64,000 nt of DNA from positions 682,001-746,000 of the forward strand of contig NZ_CP063356.1 in NCBI RefSeq assembly GCF_001866075.3, written 5' to 3'. The translations under genes were made by a program, and so were the position numbers. Within the stretch, counting starts at the first letter, position 1. Each line of letters opens with the position of its first letter. Positions 1-7,447 of the stretch are shown here, in pieces. Origin of the DNA: Anaerobacillus isosaccharinicus (GTDB lineage Bacteria; Bacillota; Bacilli; Bacillales; Anaerobacillaceae). The notes below the pieces were generated by a model. The model saw only the letters and a program-made list of their open reading frames with translations. It was not told the origin of the DNA and did no database searches.

Positions 1-467
1 ATTGGCGACAATGGATAGCCATTTTCCGCGTATTCGATAGCTGGCTTTAGCACCTCTATTAACGGAAGCTTTCCAAACTTTTCCGACAATTCAACCCATG
101 CTGCTGGAACTCCTGGAACTGTAACTGGAATAAAGCCGAACTTCGGAATTTCCTCGTAGCCTCTTTCCTTTACTTTTTCAATCGAAATTGATTTTGGAGC
201 TGGGCCACTAGCGTTTAAGCCATGCAATTTACCCTTTGTCCAAACAAGGGCGAACGCATCGCCACCAATCCCATTTGAGGTTGGTTCGACAACCGTTAAG
301 CAGGCTGCAGTAGCAATAGCAGCATCAATGGCATTACCACCCTTTTTCAAAATATCTAAACCTGCTTGAGCAGCAAGCGGCTGTGACGTAGCCACCATAC
401 CATTTTGAGCATATGTAGTCATTCTTTGTGAAGGATAGGGATTATGTAGAGCATCATATTGTACCAT
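1..467 (-). CDS. Gamma-glutamyltransferase family protein, 5' part
   Basis: The first 155 codons are in the window; the rest runs off its left edge. The start follows a strong AGGAGG site seven bases upstream of the ATG at 467. The protein opens MVQYDALHNPYPSQRM and continues with GGNAIDAAIATAACL and PTSNGIGGDAF, the N-terminal signature of gamma-glutamyltranspeptidases. This family is made as a precursor that cleaves itself before a catalytic threonine, which would lie outside the window. No signal peptide is seen, as in the YwrD-like cytoplasmic branch and unlike secreted Ggt; that subgroup is an inference. The family transfers or hydrolyses gamma-glutamyl groups of glutathione and related peptides. 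An insertion sequence ends only 36 bp upstream of the start codon, so the native promoter has probably been displaced. Confidence 0.88.
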   Translation of the reverse strand, partial: MVQYDALHNPYPSQRMTTYAQNGMVATSQPLAAQAGLDILKKGGNAIDAAIATAACLTVVEPTSNGIGGDAFALVWTKGKLHGLNASGPAPKSISIEKVKERGYEEIPKFGFIPVTVPGVPAAWVELSEKFGKLPLIEVLKPAIEYAENGYPLSP

Positions 468-503
468 TAAAAATCAACCTCCTCTTATTTGTATATTAAG
501 TAT

Positions 504-1908
504 CACTAGTGTTGCATAAAATTTGACTGAATTTTCAGTCTTAAGGTTTTTCCTGTTTAGAGCCAAAAAAGTAAATACCTAAGCAAAGGTGGCTCCATCC
601 ATTTGGCATTTATTTACAATTAAACATTAGGGACGACGACAGTTTGTTTATTATGGAACGGCTTTTCCTTCAATTTTTCGAAGCCAGATATGTGCTGGCT
701 TCCACAAGGCCGCTTTTAAGTAGCGACTAATTTGTAAGGTTTTTCGCTTGCTTTTCGTTTCGTGCTGAGCTAGAACATGTAGGCAAAAAACAATTAATGC
801 GATAAACACTTGATTGTGGATTGCCCATTCGCTTTGACCGTAGAACTTTTTGATGCTGAGATGCTGTTTGATCCATTTGAAAAACAACTCAATCGCCCAA
901 CGTGACTTATACATCTCAGAAATTTCTTCAGCACTTAAATCAAACCGATTTGTGATTAAATGAAGTTCATTTCCTTTTGAATCAATTACTTTTAAAAGGC
1001 GAAAGTAGTTTTCAGCACGTTTTTGTGGTGTTCCAATTAAGATCATTTGATCCGATAAAACAGCCGAACTTTCTGGGAGTTTAAATTCGTAAACTTCCCG
1101 TATAACTGCGTTTTTACGTAGTCTAGAAAGAAAAAAGTAGCCTTCATCAGTCATGCGATCAAAGCGCTCATAATCAAGATAACCGCGGTCAAATACATAC
1201 ATGCATTCTCTGTCATCTACCATGATTTCTAGTTGACCACGATCATGTTCCTTTGCCGTTGTTATCACAGCCTTTTCAGGGTAGGAAATCCCTTTTTCCA
1301 TAAAAACAAGGCGCAAATGTAGCTTTACCCCCGCTTTTGTTTTGCGGAACTTTGCCCATTTGTGATTGGTTAAATTAAGTGGCAATGTGCTTGAATCAAT
1401 GATCTTTAGCGGCATGATTAGCTTGGTGTAGTGTGTTTTCGCATGGATTTTCGAGACTAAATCCAGAAAAAGCCTTTGAAATAGATCTGGATTCATGCCA
1501 TTCAAACGCCGTGAGAGCTGAGAGATACTGATCGAATCAAGGTTGACACCTTTTTGAAGCTGGTCATCAAAAAGACAGTCACTCAGCGCATGAAGACTTT
1601 CTACTTCTTCGAGCTGGGCGTAGAGTAATAATTTTAAAAATGATTCCGTCGTAAGTTTTTTCGTGTAGAAATCTAATTTCAATGTTTTCACCTGATCATC
1701 AAATAATTCGAGATTTATTGGTGAAAACCATTGTCCAAATGAAGTTTTTCGTGTAATCTTATCCATGTGATTGTTCCTTTATTATTGGATTTGGACGGGA
1801 TTACCACCTGACTTATCCATTATAAAGGACTTTTTTTATGCACGGAAGTAAATAATTGAACATTTTGAGTATTTTTAATAGTGGAATTTAATTAATGCAA
1901 CACTAGTG
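504..1908 (-). mobile_element. IS4-type insertion sequence (1405 bp), complete
   Basis: Both ends carry the inverted repeat CACTAGTGTTGCAT (14 bp perfect, then decaying). The element is bounded by a perfect 9-bp direct repeat, ATTAAGTAT, at 495-503 and 1909-1917. The single transposase gene is intact, so the insertion looks recent and possibly active. A 9-bp target duplication fits the 9-12 bp known for the IS4 family. It sits between the gamma-glutamyltransferase gene and a short-chain dehydrogenase gene. Confidence 0.92.
651..1766 (-). CDS. IS4-family DDE transposase
   Basis: A 371-residue transposase, the only gene of its element. The DDE residues can be placed: the first D in KIIDSSTLPL (about residue 124), the second in YVFDRGYLDYERF (about 193), and the E in the YREK-type block YKSRWAIELFFKWIKQHL (about 294). 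This is the IS4 arrangement, in which the catalytic domain is split by a beta-strand insertion before the E. The length is normal for compact IS4 elements. No frameshift or premature stop is seen. It cuts and rejoins the element's ends during transposition. Confidence 0.93.
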   Translation of the reverse strand: MDKITRKTSFGQWFSPINLELFDDQVKTLKLDFYTKKLTTESFLKLLLYAQLEEVESLHALSDCLFDDQLQKGVNLDSISISQLSRRLNGMNPDLFQRLFLDLVSKIHAKTHYTKLIMPLKIIDSSTLPLNLTNHKWAKFRKTKAGVKLHLRLVFMEKGISYPEKAVITTAKEHDRGQLEIMVDDRECMYVFDRGYLDYERFDRMTDEGYFFLSRLRKNAVIREVYEFKLPESSAVLSDQMILIGTPQKRAENYFRLLKVIDSKGNELHLITNRFDLSAEEISEMYKSRWAIELFFKWIKQHLSIKKFYGQSEWAIHNQVFIALIVFCLHVLAQHETKSKRKTLQISRYLKAALWKPAHIWLRKIEGKAVP

Positions 1909-1970
1909 ATTAAGTATAAATGAAAAAATGATCAATTTCACCGATTTTCATTCGGAAAGCGAAATATATT

Positions 1971-2073
1971 TTAATGTAAGATGTAAAATGTAGAACGTAA
2001 AATTGTTCGTGGCTAGTGCTACGAAGCATTTCCCCCACAATTATTCTACATTCTGAACTCTACATTATATTAA
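1971..2073. repeat. Dispersed inverted repeat of ATGTAGA type, copy 1
   Basis: The left arm consists of imperfect reiterations of ATGTAGA/ATGTAAA and the right arm of their complements (TTCTACATTCTGAACTCTAC), enclosing a centre of about 40 nt. It would fold into a long imperfect hairpin. The right arm runs into the stop codon of the dehydrogenase at 2070, so it may serve as the 3' end of that transcript. A second copy lies at 5423-5525 and a half copy near 36618. Confidence 0.65.
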
Positions 2074-2828
2074 AAATTCGACTTCGACTGGCCACCATCG
2101 ACGTTTAAGGTTGCACCGACTACCCACGACGATTTTTCGGATGCTAGAAAAAGAACTACATTGGCGATTTCTTCTACTGTTCCAAATCGTCCTGCCGGGA
2201 TCTCTTGTTCAACAAAAGCCTTAATCTTCTCTGGATTTTCATCTAGTCTCTTCTGCCAATTCCCTGTTGGATGGAGAATCGAGCCAGGTGCTACGCCGTT
2301 TACTCTTATCCCGTCCTTAATAACCTCATCAGCAAAAGATTTCGTAAATGAGATCATTGCCGCTTTTGCACCATTATACGTTGGCTTCCCGCCTGCTTCT
2401 CGACCAAACACAGATGATATATTAATAATGCTTCCTTCGCCATTCTCTTTCATGATTGGCGCAGCTAGTTTACTAAAATGAACAGCTGAGAAATAGTTAA
2501 GGTTCATTGCTTCTTCAAATAAGGACATGTCTGTTTCCATCGTTGTTGCCCCATTGCTACCGCCAACATTATTAACTAAAATATCAATTGTACCAAAATC
2601 ATTGATTAAATTCTGAAATACAGTATCACGACCTTCGAATGTCGATAAATCACCTTCATAGCTTGCATCTAACCTGTAATCAAATAATGTTTTTTCTAAA
2701 TCTTCTTTTGATCTTGCCGCAATAGCAACAATTGCACCTTCTTCTTTAAAAGCTTTAGCTATTGCCTTACCAATTCCTTTAGAACCACCTGTCACTAAGA
2801 CTACTTTCCCTTTTAATTGTAAATCCAT
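2070..2828 (-). CDS. Short-chain dehydrogenase/reductase (SDR), classical type
   Basis: A 252-residue NAD(P)-dependent oxidoreductase with a Rossmann fold. It has the glycine motif TGGSKGIG (residues 14-21), NNVGG in the position of NNAG, the catalytic Ser in NISSVFG, and Tyr/Lys in YNGAK. The C-terminal NVDGGQS is typical of the family. The substrate cannot be read from sequence. In B. subtilis the enoyl-ACP reductase gene fabL lies near mutY, but this protein lacks the FabL-type active-site region, so it should not be called FabL. It lies 22 bp downstream of mutY on the same strand and could be co-transcribed. Confidence 0.88.
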   Translation of the reverse strand: MDLQLKGKVVLVTGGSKGIGKAIAKAFKEEGAIVAIAARSKEDLEKTLFDYRLDASYEGDLSTFEGRDTVFQNLINDFGTIDILVNNVGGSNGATTMETDMSLFEEAMNLNYFSAVHFSKLAAPIMKENGEGSIINISSVFGREAGGKPTYNGAKAAMISFTKSFADEVIKDGIRVNGVAPGSILHPTGNWQKRLDENPEKIKAFVEQEIPAGRFGTVEEIANVVLFLASEKSSWVVGATLNVDGGQSKSNF

Positions 2829-2850
2829 CGATTAGTCTTCCCCTTTATAA

Positions 2851-3930
2851 CTAGATTTTCAAACAATGGCTCATTATTTTTTGATGTGAAACCGGAAACG
2901 GATATGCTTTTATGTCTAAGTCTGATATCCATACTGCTCGTTCATTAATTTTTTTCACACTACTTAAAAGCTCTACTTCGAATACTGTAACATCCCACTT
3001 TAAATGAGAAAATACATGCTCAACACGAAAGATTTCCTTACCAATACTCGTTTGAATGCCAAATTCATTTCGTAAAAAAACCTCTAGCTGCTTCTCTATA
3101 TGATCATCATTGTTCAATTCAACGTTAGGAAACTCCCACAAGCTAGCTAGCAGGCCTGTTGAATGACGTTGATGAATAAGTACTTGTCCTTCTGCATTTT
3201 TAATAAAAGCACATACAAGCTTTTTTTCTTTAGGTTTTTTCTTTTTAGCCTTAACGGGTAATTCTAGCTGAACTTTTTCTTCAAAAGCTTTACAATGCTT
3301 CTGTATAGGACATATGGAACAAGCTGGTGAGGTAGGAGTACATATTAAGGCTCCTAACTCCATTAGCCCTTGATTAAAGGACGAAGGGTCTTCCACACTT
3401 ATTAGTGTTGAAATAATTCCTTCTATTTTTACTCTTGTCTTTTGTTTACTTATATCATCGTAGCTAGCAACTATTCTTGAAATGACCCGCATAACATTTC
3501 CATCAACAGCAGGCTCTGGCTTTCCGTAGGCGATACTCAAAATTGCACCTGATGTATATGGTCCTACACCTCTAAGTTTTGATATCTCCGCTTTACTGTT
3601 AGGGACGACACCATTATATTGTTCATGAACCTCGCGGACAGCTGCCTGCAAATTCCTAGCTCTAGAGTAGTAACCAAGTCCTTCCCACGCCTTTAAAACA
3701 TCGCCTTCTTCAGCTATAGCTAATGCCTCAATTGTAGGGAATTTTTCTAAGAAGCGATTAAAAAAAGGAATGACCGTATCTACCCTTGTTTGTTGGAGCA
3801 TGATTTCTGATACCCAAACTTTATAAGGATCCTGATCTTGTCGCCATGGAAGGTCTCGCTGATTACCTTTAAACCACGTTAATAAATCATGTTGAAACTG
3901 CTTCACTGATGTCTTATTTTCTAGTTGCAT
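2851..3930 (-). CDS. mutY: A/G-specific adenine DNA glycosylase MutY
   Basis: 359 residues. The protein removes adenine mispaired with 8-oxoguanine and so prevents G:C to T:A mutations. The N-terminal helix-hairpin-helix glycosylase domain shows LRGVGPYTSGAILSIAYG with the catalytic Asp in the following AVDGNVMRV. A [4Fe-4S] cluster motif C-x6-C-x2-C-x5-C follows in CTPTSPACSICPIQKHCKAF. The C-terminal NUDIX-like domain, starting near residue 235 (VCAFIKNAEGQVLIHQR), recognises 8-oxoguanine. The start has AGAGGAG six bases upstream. The gene lies in a relative of the B. subtilis yfh block, where mutY is yfhQ. Confidence 0.96.
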   Translation of the reverse strand: MQLENKTSVKQFQHDLLTWFKGNQRDLPWRQDQDPYKVWVSEIMLQQTRVDTVIPFFNRFLEKFPTIEALAIAEEGDVLKAWEGLGYYSRARNLQAAVREVHEQYNGVVPNSKAEISKLRGVGPYTSGAILSIAYGKPEPAVDGNVMRVISRIVASYDDISKQKTRVKIEGIISTLISVEDPSSFNQGLMELGALICTPTSPACSICPIQKHCKAFEEKVQLELPVKAKKKKPKEKKLVCAFIKNAEGQVLIHQRHSTGLLASLWEFPNVELNNDDHIEKQLEVFLRNEFGIQTSIGKEIFRVEHVFSHLKWDVTVFEVELLSSVKKINERAVWISDLDIKAYPFPVSHQKIMSHCLKI

Positions 3931-3941
3931 CTAGTTCTCCT

Positions 3942-4262
3942 CTACTCTTCTGTTCGTTGTGTTTGAAATGCCCAGCAGTTTAATTTTTCTAAACCACCTT
4001 CTATATACGGGTCTAGTTTGCTGAATACTGGATGTTCATTAGATTTTCTTAATTTTTTCAAAGCCTGATAATGAGCTTTTGTCGGTACTTGAAACATTTC
4101 TACATAGAGAAACGGTTGGTCAGTTGCCACAAACCACTCAATTTTAGTTGCACTGAACTCCGGAAGGATATTAATAATTTCTTTCATAACCGATTCGTAT
4201 TTTTCAACATGATTTTCTTTTACCTTATATTCAATAAAAATTTGTAGAGAAGATATGTTCAT
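3942..4262 (-). CDS. Small conserved protein, possible dimeric alpha/beta-barrel fold
   Basis: A 106-residue soluble protein with no signal peptide or membrane segment. The pattern (IFIEYKVKENHVEKYESVMKEI, then WFVATDQPFLYVEMFQVP) resembles small ferredoxin-like dimeric alpha/beta-barrel proteins of the antibiotic-monooxygenase/NIPSNAP type; this is inferred from pattern alone. The ATG at 4262 follows AAGGGG. It ends 11 bp before mutY on the same strand, so the two are probably co-transcribed. I do not recognise a specific function. Confidence 0.7.
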   Translation of the reverse strand: MNISSLQIFIEYKVKENHVEKYESVMKEIINILPEFSATKIEWFVATDQPFLYVEMFQVPTKAHYQALKKLRKSNEHPVFSKLDPYIEGGLEKLNCWAFQTQRTEE

Positions 4263-4441
4263 CTTGCAAAACCCCTTTTTAATCTATATAATTTCGGGTA
4301 AAACTAATAATAGATAGAAAAATCGATCTCGTATCGAGCTATTTCTTCGTTAAACCTTTCTTCGCACTTAAAGAACAGCAAAGAACTCGAAGGAGTTAGC
4401 CAAATTTGAACTAATAGAAAAACCTGGAGGTGCTTATACTT

Positions 4442-5422
4442 TTGGATACTGGTACACACATTGTTATGGGGATCGCAATTGGATCCATTGCAACGTTAGA
4501 TCCTGTCGTAGCTAATGACCTGCTTTTAGCCCAAACAGTAATGTTAGGTGCTCTTATTGGCTCTCAAGCACCTGATTTTGATACGGTACTAAAACTGAGA
4601 AACAATGCGAAATACATTCGAAATCATCGAGGAATTACTCATTCCATACCAGCCGTTCTCCTATGGCCGATTTTAATTACTGCAGTGCTATCTTTATTTA
4701 TTCCCGGCGTAAATTTAGTACACTTATGGCTATGGACCTTTTTAGCCGTCTTTTTACATGTTTTTGTGGATATCTTTAATGCATATGGAACGCAAGCCCT
4801 TTATCCAATAAAAAAGAAGTGGATTGCCCTAGGAGTCATTTACATTTTTGATCCATTTATATTCTTAAGCCATATTGGAGCAATCGTAATTTGGCAACTA
4901 GGTACACATCAAGGCTATACGTTTTTAGCCTTGTACGGTATCCTCATATTTTATTACATTTGGCGCTTTTATGCTCGAAATGAAGTGTATAAAACTGCAA
5001 AACAAAAACATCCAGATGCAACCCATGTATTTATCTCACCTTCCTATAAATGGAGAAGGTGGCATGTTGTTATTCGGACGAAAAAAATGATGTATGTAGC
5101 ACAGGCAATGGATACTGAATTTAATTATTACGAGAGTTATCCTTTTGAACCAATACCAAACAATCCAATCATTAATGCAGCCCTTAAAGACGATAACCTA
5201 TCAGCGTTTTTATCTTTCTCTCCATCTTATCGTTGGGAAGTTGTATACGTCGAAGATCATCATGAAGTTCGTTTCGTTGACCTTCGTTACCGAAGCAAAG
5301 GACATTATCCTTTCGTGGCCATCGTTAAACTCGATGATGAACTAAACATCTTAAGTTCATACACTGGTTGGATTTTCAGCGAAGAAACTTTAAGGAAAAA
5401 ACTTGAGTTTGCAACTGATTAG
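4442..5422 (+). CDS. yfhP: Membrane-bound metal-dependent hydrolase, YfhP-like
   Basis: The start is the TTG at 4442, giving MDTGTHIVMG as in B. subtilis YfhP. GGAGG lies 11 bases upstream, and an earlier in-frame GTG overlaps that site. About 326 residues. The N-terminal domain has a histidine/aspartate pattern of the LexA-binding, inner-membrane-associated hydrolase family (THIVMG, GSQAPDFDT, HRGITHSIPA, HVFVDIFNAYGTQALYP) with about four or five membrane segments. A soluble C-terminal half follows. The product is an integral membrane protein; its substrate is unknown. In B. subtilis yfhP also lies beside mutY, so the neighbourhood supports the name. Confidence 0.88.
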   Translation: MDTGTHIVMGIAIGSIATLDPVVANDLLLAQTVMLGALIGSQAPDFDTVLKLRNNAKYIRNHRGITHSIPAVLLWPILITAVLSLFIPGVNLVHLWLWTFLAVFLHVFVDIFNAYGTQALYPIKKKWIALGVIYIFDPFIFLSHIGAIVIWQLGTHQGYTFLALYGILIFYYIWRFYARNEVYKTAKQKHPDATHVFISPSYKWRRWHVVIRTKKMMYVAQAMDTEFNYYESYPFEPIPNNPIINAALKDDNLSAFLSFSPSYRWEVVYVEDHHEVRFVDLRYRSKGHYPFVAIVKLDDELNILSSYTGWIFSEETLRKKLEFATD

Positions 5423-5525
5423 TTAATGTAGAATTCAGAATGTAGAATGTAGAATTGGTGTAAGAAGAGCTTCAAAGCTCCCTGCTTTCACCATTTTAAA
5501 TTCTACATTCTACATTTTACATTTC
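5423..5525. repeat. Dispersed inverted repeat of ATGTAGA type, copy 2
   Basis: The left arm has tandem AATGTAGAAT units and the right arm their complements (AAATTCTACATTCTACATTT). Between them lies a smaller AGCTTCAAAGCT hairpin. It fills the whole gap between the convergent yfhP and yfhJ stop codons, a position expected of a two-way terminator-like hairpin. It resembles the copy at 1971-2073. Confidence 0.7.
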
Positions 5526-5772
5526 ATTTAAGCAAATGTTTAAACTTCTCATTTTTTGAGGCAAATTCGTGGATTCTTACTCCATAGTTCTCAATAAATT
5601 GGGTAACAAATCTTTCTGTGACTGCTTGCCCTTCGTATTCCCTACCCGCTTTTGCACGTGTAGATTCGAAATCTTCCCAAATCGCTTCAACCCAACTACG
5701 AGCTAAATCATAATTTAGCTCGTTATTTTTTTCCATTAACATTTTTGTTAGACGTTCGAATTTTTCTTCCAT
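5524..5772 (-). CDS. yfhJ: YfhJ-like small protein (WVELL family)
   Basis: About 82 residues, acidic and soluble. FERLTKMLMEKNNELNYDLARSW followed by EAIWEDFESTRAKAGREYEG matches the pattern of B. subtilis YfhJ, although the family's WVELL motif reads WVEAI here. The start used is the second of two adjacent candidates, the ATG at 5772, with AGGAG about ten bases upstream. The family is sporulation-associated in B. subtilis by neighbourhood; no biochemical role is established. Confidence 0.85.
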   Translation of the reverse strand: MEEKFERLTKMLMEKNNELNYDLARSWVEAIWEDFESTRAKAGREYEGQAVTERFVTQFIENYGVRIHEFASKNEKFKHLLK

Positions 5773-5872
5773 CAAATATTTCTCCTATTCATTACATTAA
5801 TTTCTTCTTATAATCCTTCTCATAAAACTCATACTAGTTATGTACCACTGATGATTAAGGAGGTTTTCACCG

Positions 5873-6022
5873 ATGCGTAACAAAGAAAAAGGGTTTCCAA
5901 ACAGAATGTCTTTCGACGGCGAGCCACGAGCAAAAGAAGAATTTTCTTCAAAACGTGCTGATGGCACAATTAGAGATCATCCTCAGGAACGAATGATGAA
6001 TTCTAATCAAAAGCGAAAATAA
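5873..6022 (+). CDS. sspK: Small acid-soluble spore protein K
   Basis: 49 residues beginning [10 protein letters not shown], with the diagnostic SspK stretches [18 protein letters not shown] and HPQERM. The ATG follows AAGGAGG at normal spacing. SspK-type SASPs accumulate in the core of developing spores and are not related to the DNA-coating alpha/beta SASPs. In B. subtilis sspK lies next to yfhJ, as here. It is transcribed divergently from yfhJ. Expression late in the forespore is expected from family knowledge; I did not resolve a sporulation promoter. Confidence 0.9.
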   Translation: MRNKEKGFPNRMSFDGEPRAKEEFSSKRADGTIRDHPQERMMNSNQKRK

Positions 6023-6075
6023 CCTTAGTAAGAAGCCTATTTTTAGTTTGGATATAAAACTCGGAGGTGCTTATC

Positions 6076-6231
6076 TTGAAAAAATTTACGAGAGACCATC
6101 GTTCTGGTTATCAAGATCCGTTCCAATCTCCACGTGCAAATCCAAAACATGCTTATGCGCAAGTAAATGGTGAGACTGAACTTAGTCTTCACAACTACGT
6201 TCTTCAAGTACAAACAAGAAAAAGAGCGTAG
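6076..6231 (+). CDS. YpzG-like small spore-associated protein
   Basis: A 51-residue basic protein starting at TTG with GGAGG eight bases upstream. The stretch DPFQSPRANPKHAYAQVNG and the ending QTRKRA are the pattern I associate with the YpzG family, whose function is unknown. The gene follows sspK by 53 bp and is closed by a strong terminator, so the two probably form one short transcription unit. Confidence 0.75.
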   Translation: MKKFTRDHRSGYQDPFQSPRANPKHAYAQVNGETELSLHNYVLQVQTRKRA

Positions 6232-6240
6232 GGTACAACA

Positions 6241-6292
6241 AGCTGCCTAACGGAAAACCTTCACGGGTTGTCCGGACTAGGCAGCTTTTTTT
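6241..6292 (+). terminator. Intrinsic terminator after the sspK/ypzG-like unit
   Basis: AGCTGCCTA and TAGGCAGCT form the lower stem, CCGGA-type pairs extend it, and seven T residues follow at 6286-6292. Confidence 0.85.
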
Positions 6293-6310
6293 GCTAGCCA
6301 GTTAGTAAAT

Positions 6311-6625
6311 TTATTGTTTGAATAATAATGCAATCGGGAAAGCTTCTTCTTCTTTTTCGTTACCTTCTCGAAATCCCCAAGCAAAAACTCCATTCATATA
6401 AGAAATTTTAAACATTGTTCCTTCACCATCATTAATTTCATAGGTTTCCCCTGGGTGAAAGTCGTCGGGGTTAAGTAAATAAGACTTTGCCATAACAATT
6501 TTCCGTTCATAAACAGCCAATTCATTTACCATTCCCATTTGTTCTGCCTTTTTTGCTTTATCATTAAGAACCGCTATTTCTTGACGAATTTCATACTCAG
6601 TCATTTGACTATATCTTTTTTCCAT
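6311..6625 (-). CDS. yfhH: YfhH-like conserved protein
   Basis: 104 residues, matching the length and N-terminus of B. subtilis YfhH (MEKRYSQMT, then ELAVYERKIVMAKSYLLNP and NGVFAWG). It has an N-terminal helical part and a C-terminal SH3-like beta region. GGAGG precedes the ATG by seven bases. In B. subtilis it directly follows recX. Here it is separated from recX by a lactate permease gene and a repeat array, which marks an insertion into the conserved block. Its molecular role is unknown. Confidence 0.88.
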   Translation of the reverse strand: MEKRYSQMTEYEIRQEIAVLNDKAKKAEQMGMVNELAVYERKIVMAKSYLLNPDDFHPGETYEINDGEGTMFKISYMNGVFAWGFREGNEKEEEAFPIALLFKQ

Positions 6626-6700
6626 GATTGTTCCTCCATTTTTGCTGTAACTTCATTCATTATATCTAATTTCGCCGAATGAAAAAACTTTGAGCTTGTT

Positions 6701-7400
6701 TGATTAAAATAACGCTCAATTTTTACAGTTATTAGGAAATTACGGGCACCTTTGACCAAATTAGTGCCCGTCTTTTACAGTTATTAGGGAATCGCGGGCA
6801 TCTCCGTCCAAAATAGCGCCCGCTTTTTACAGTTATTAGGAAATCGCGGGCACCTTTGACCAAAATAACGCCCAATTTTTACAGTTATTAGGAAATCATG
6901 GGCAACCTTTGCTCAAAATAGCGCCCGACTTTTACAGTTATTAGGAAATCGCGGGCACCTTTGACCAAATTAGTGCCCGTCTTTTACAATTATTAGGAAA
7001 TCGCGGGCACCTTTGCTCAAAATAACGCCCGCTTTTTACAGTTATTAGGAAGTCGCGGGCATCTCCGTCCAAAATAGCGCCTATTTTTTACAGTTATTAG
7101 GGAATTACAGGCACCTTTGACCAAATTAGCGCCCGACTTTTACAGTTATTAGGAAATTACGGGCACCTTTGACCAAAATAACGCCCGCTTTTTACAGTTA
7201 TTAGGAAATCGCGGGCATCTCCGTCCAAAATTGCGCCCGAATTTTACAGTTATTAGGGAATCGCTGGCATCTCCGTCCAAAAGAGTGTCCGCTTTTTACA
7301 GTTATTAGGGAATCACGGGCACCTTTGCTCAAAATAACGCCCGTTTTTTACAGTTATTAGGAAATCTCGGGCGACCTTGACCAAGATTGCGCCTGACTTT
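6701..7400. repeat. Tandem array of about 13 degenerate 52-bp units (array 1)
   Basis: Thirteen copies of (T)TACAGTTATTAGG recur at a spacing of 51-54 bp (about 6724, 6776, 6830, 6881, 6934, 6986, 7037, 7090, 7142, 7193, 7245, 7297, 7349). A partial unit precedes the first. Each unit contains an inverted pair around GGGC...GCCC, as in CGGGCAC (6753-6759) with GTGCCCG (6764-6770), usually followed by a short T run. The units differ at many positions and contain no coding frame. The array fills the gap between yfhH and the lactate permease gene. A related array lies at 25966-26772. Confidence 0.9.
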
Positions 7401-7447
7401 TTTAAAAAGGAGTTTTCGAACTGTTTTTTTCAAAATCTGTTTGAGAT

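Noticed and set aside
2070-2828. fabL (enoyl-ACP reductase III), suggested by position near mutY
   Set aside because: The protein is a classical SDR with Ser-Tyr-Lys in YNGAK form and lacks the FabL-specific active-site sequence.
6701-7400. CRISPR array
   Set aside because: Units are contiguous 52-bp diverged copies with no constant repeat alternating with unique spacers, and no cas gene is near. The same holds for 25966-26772.
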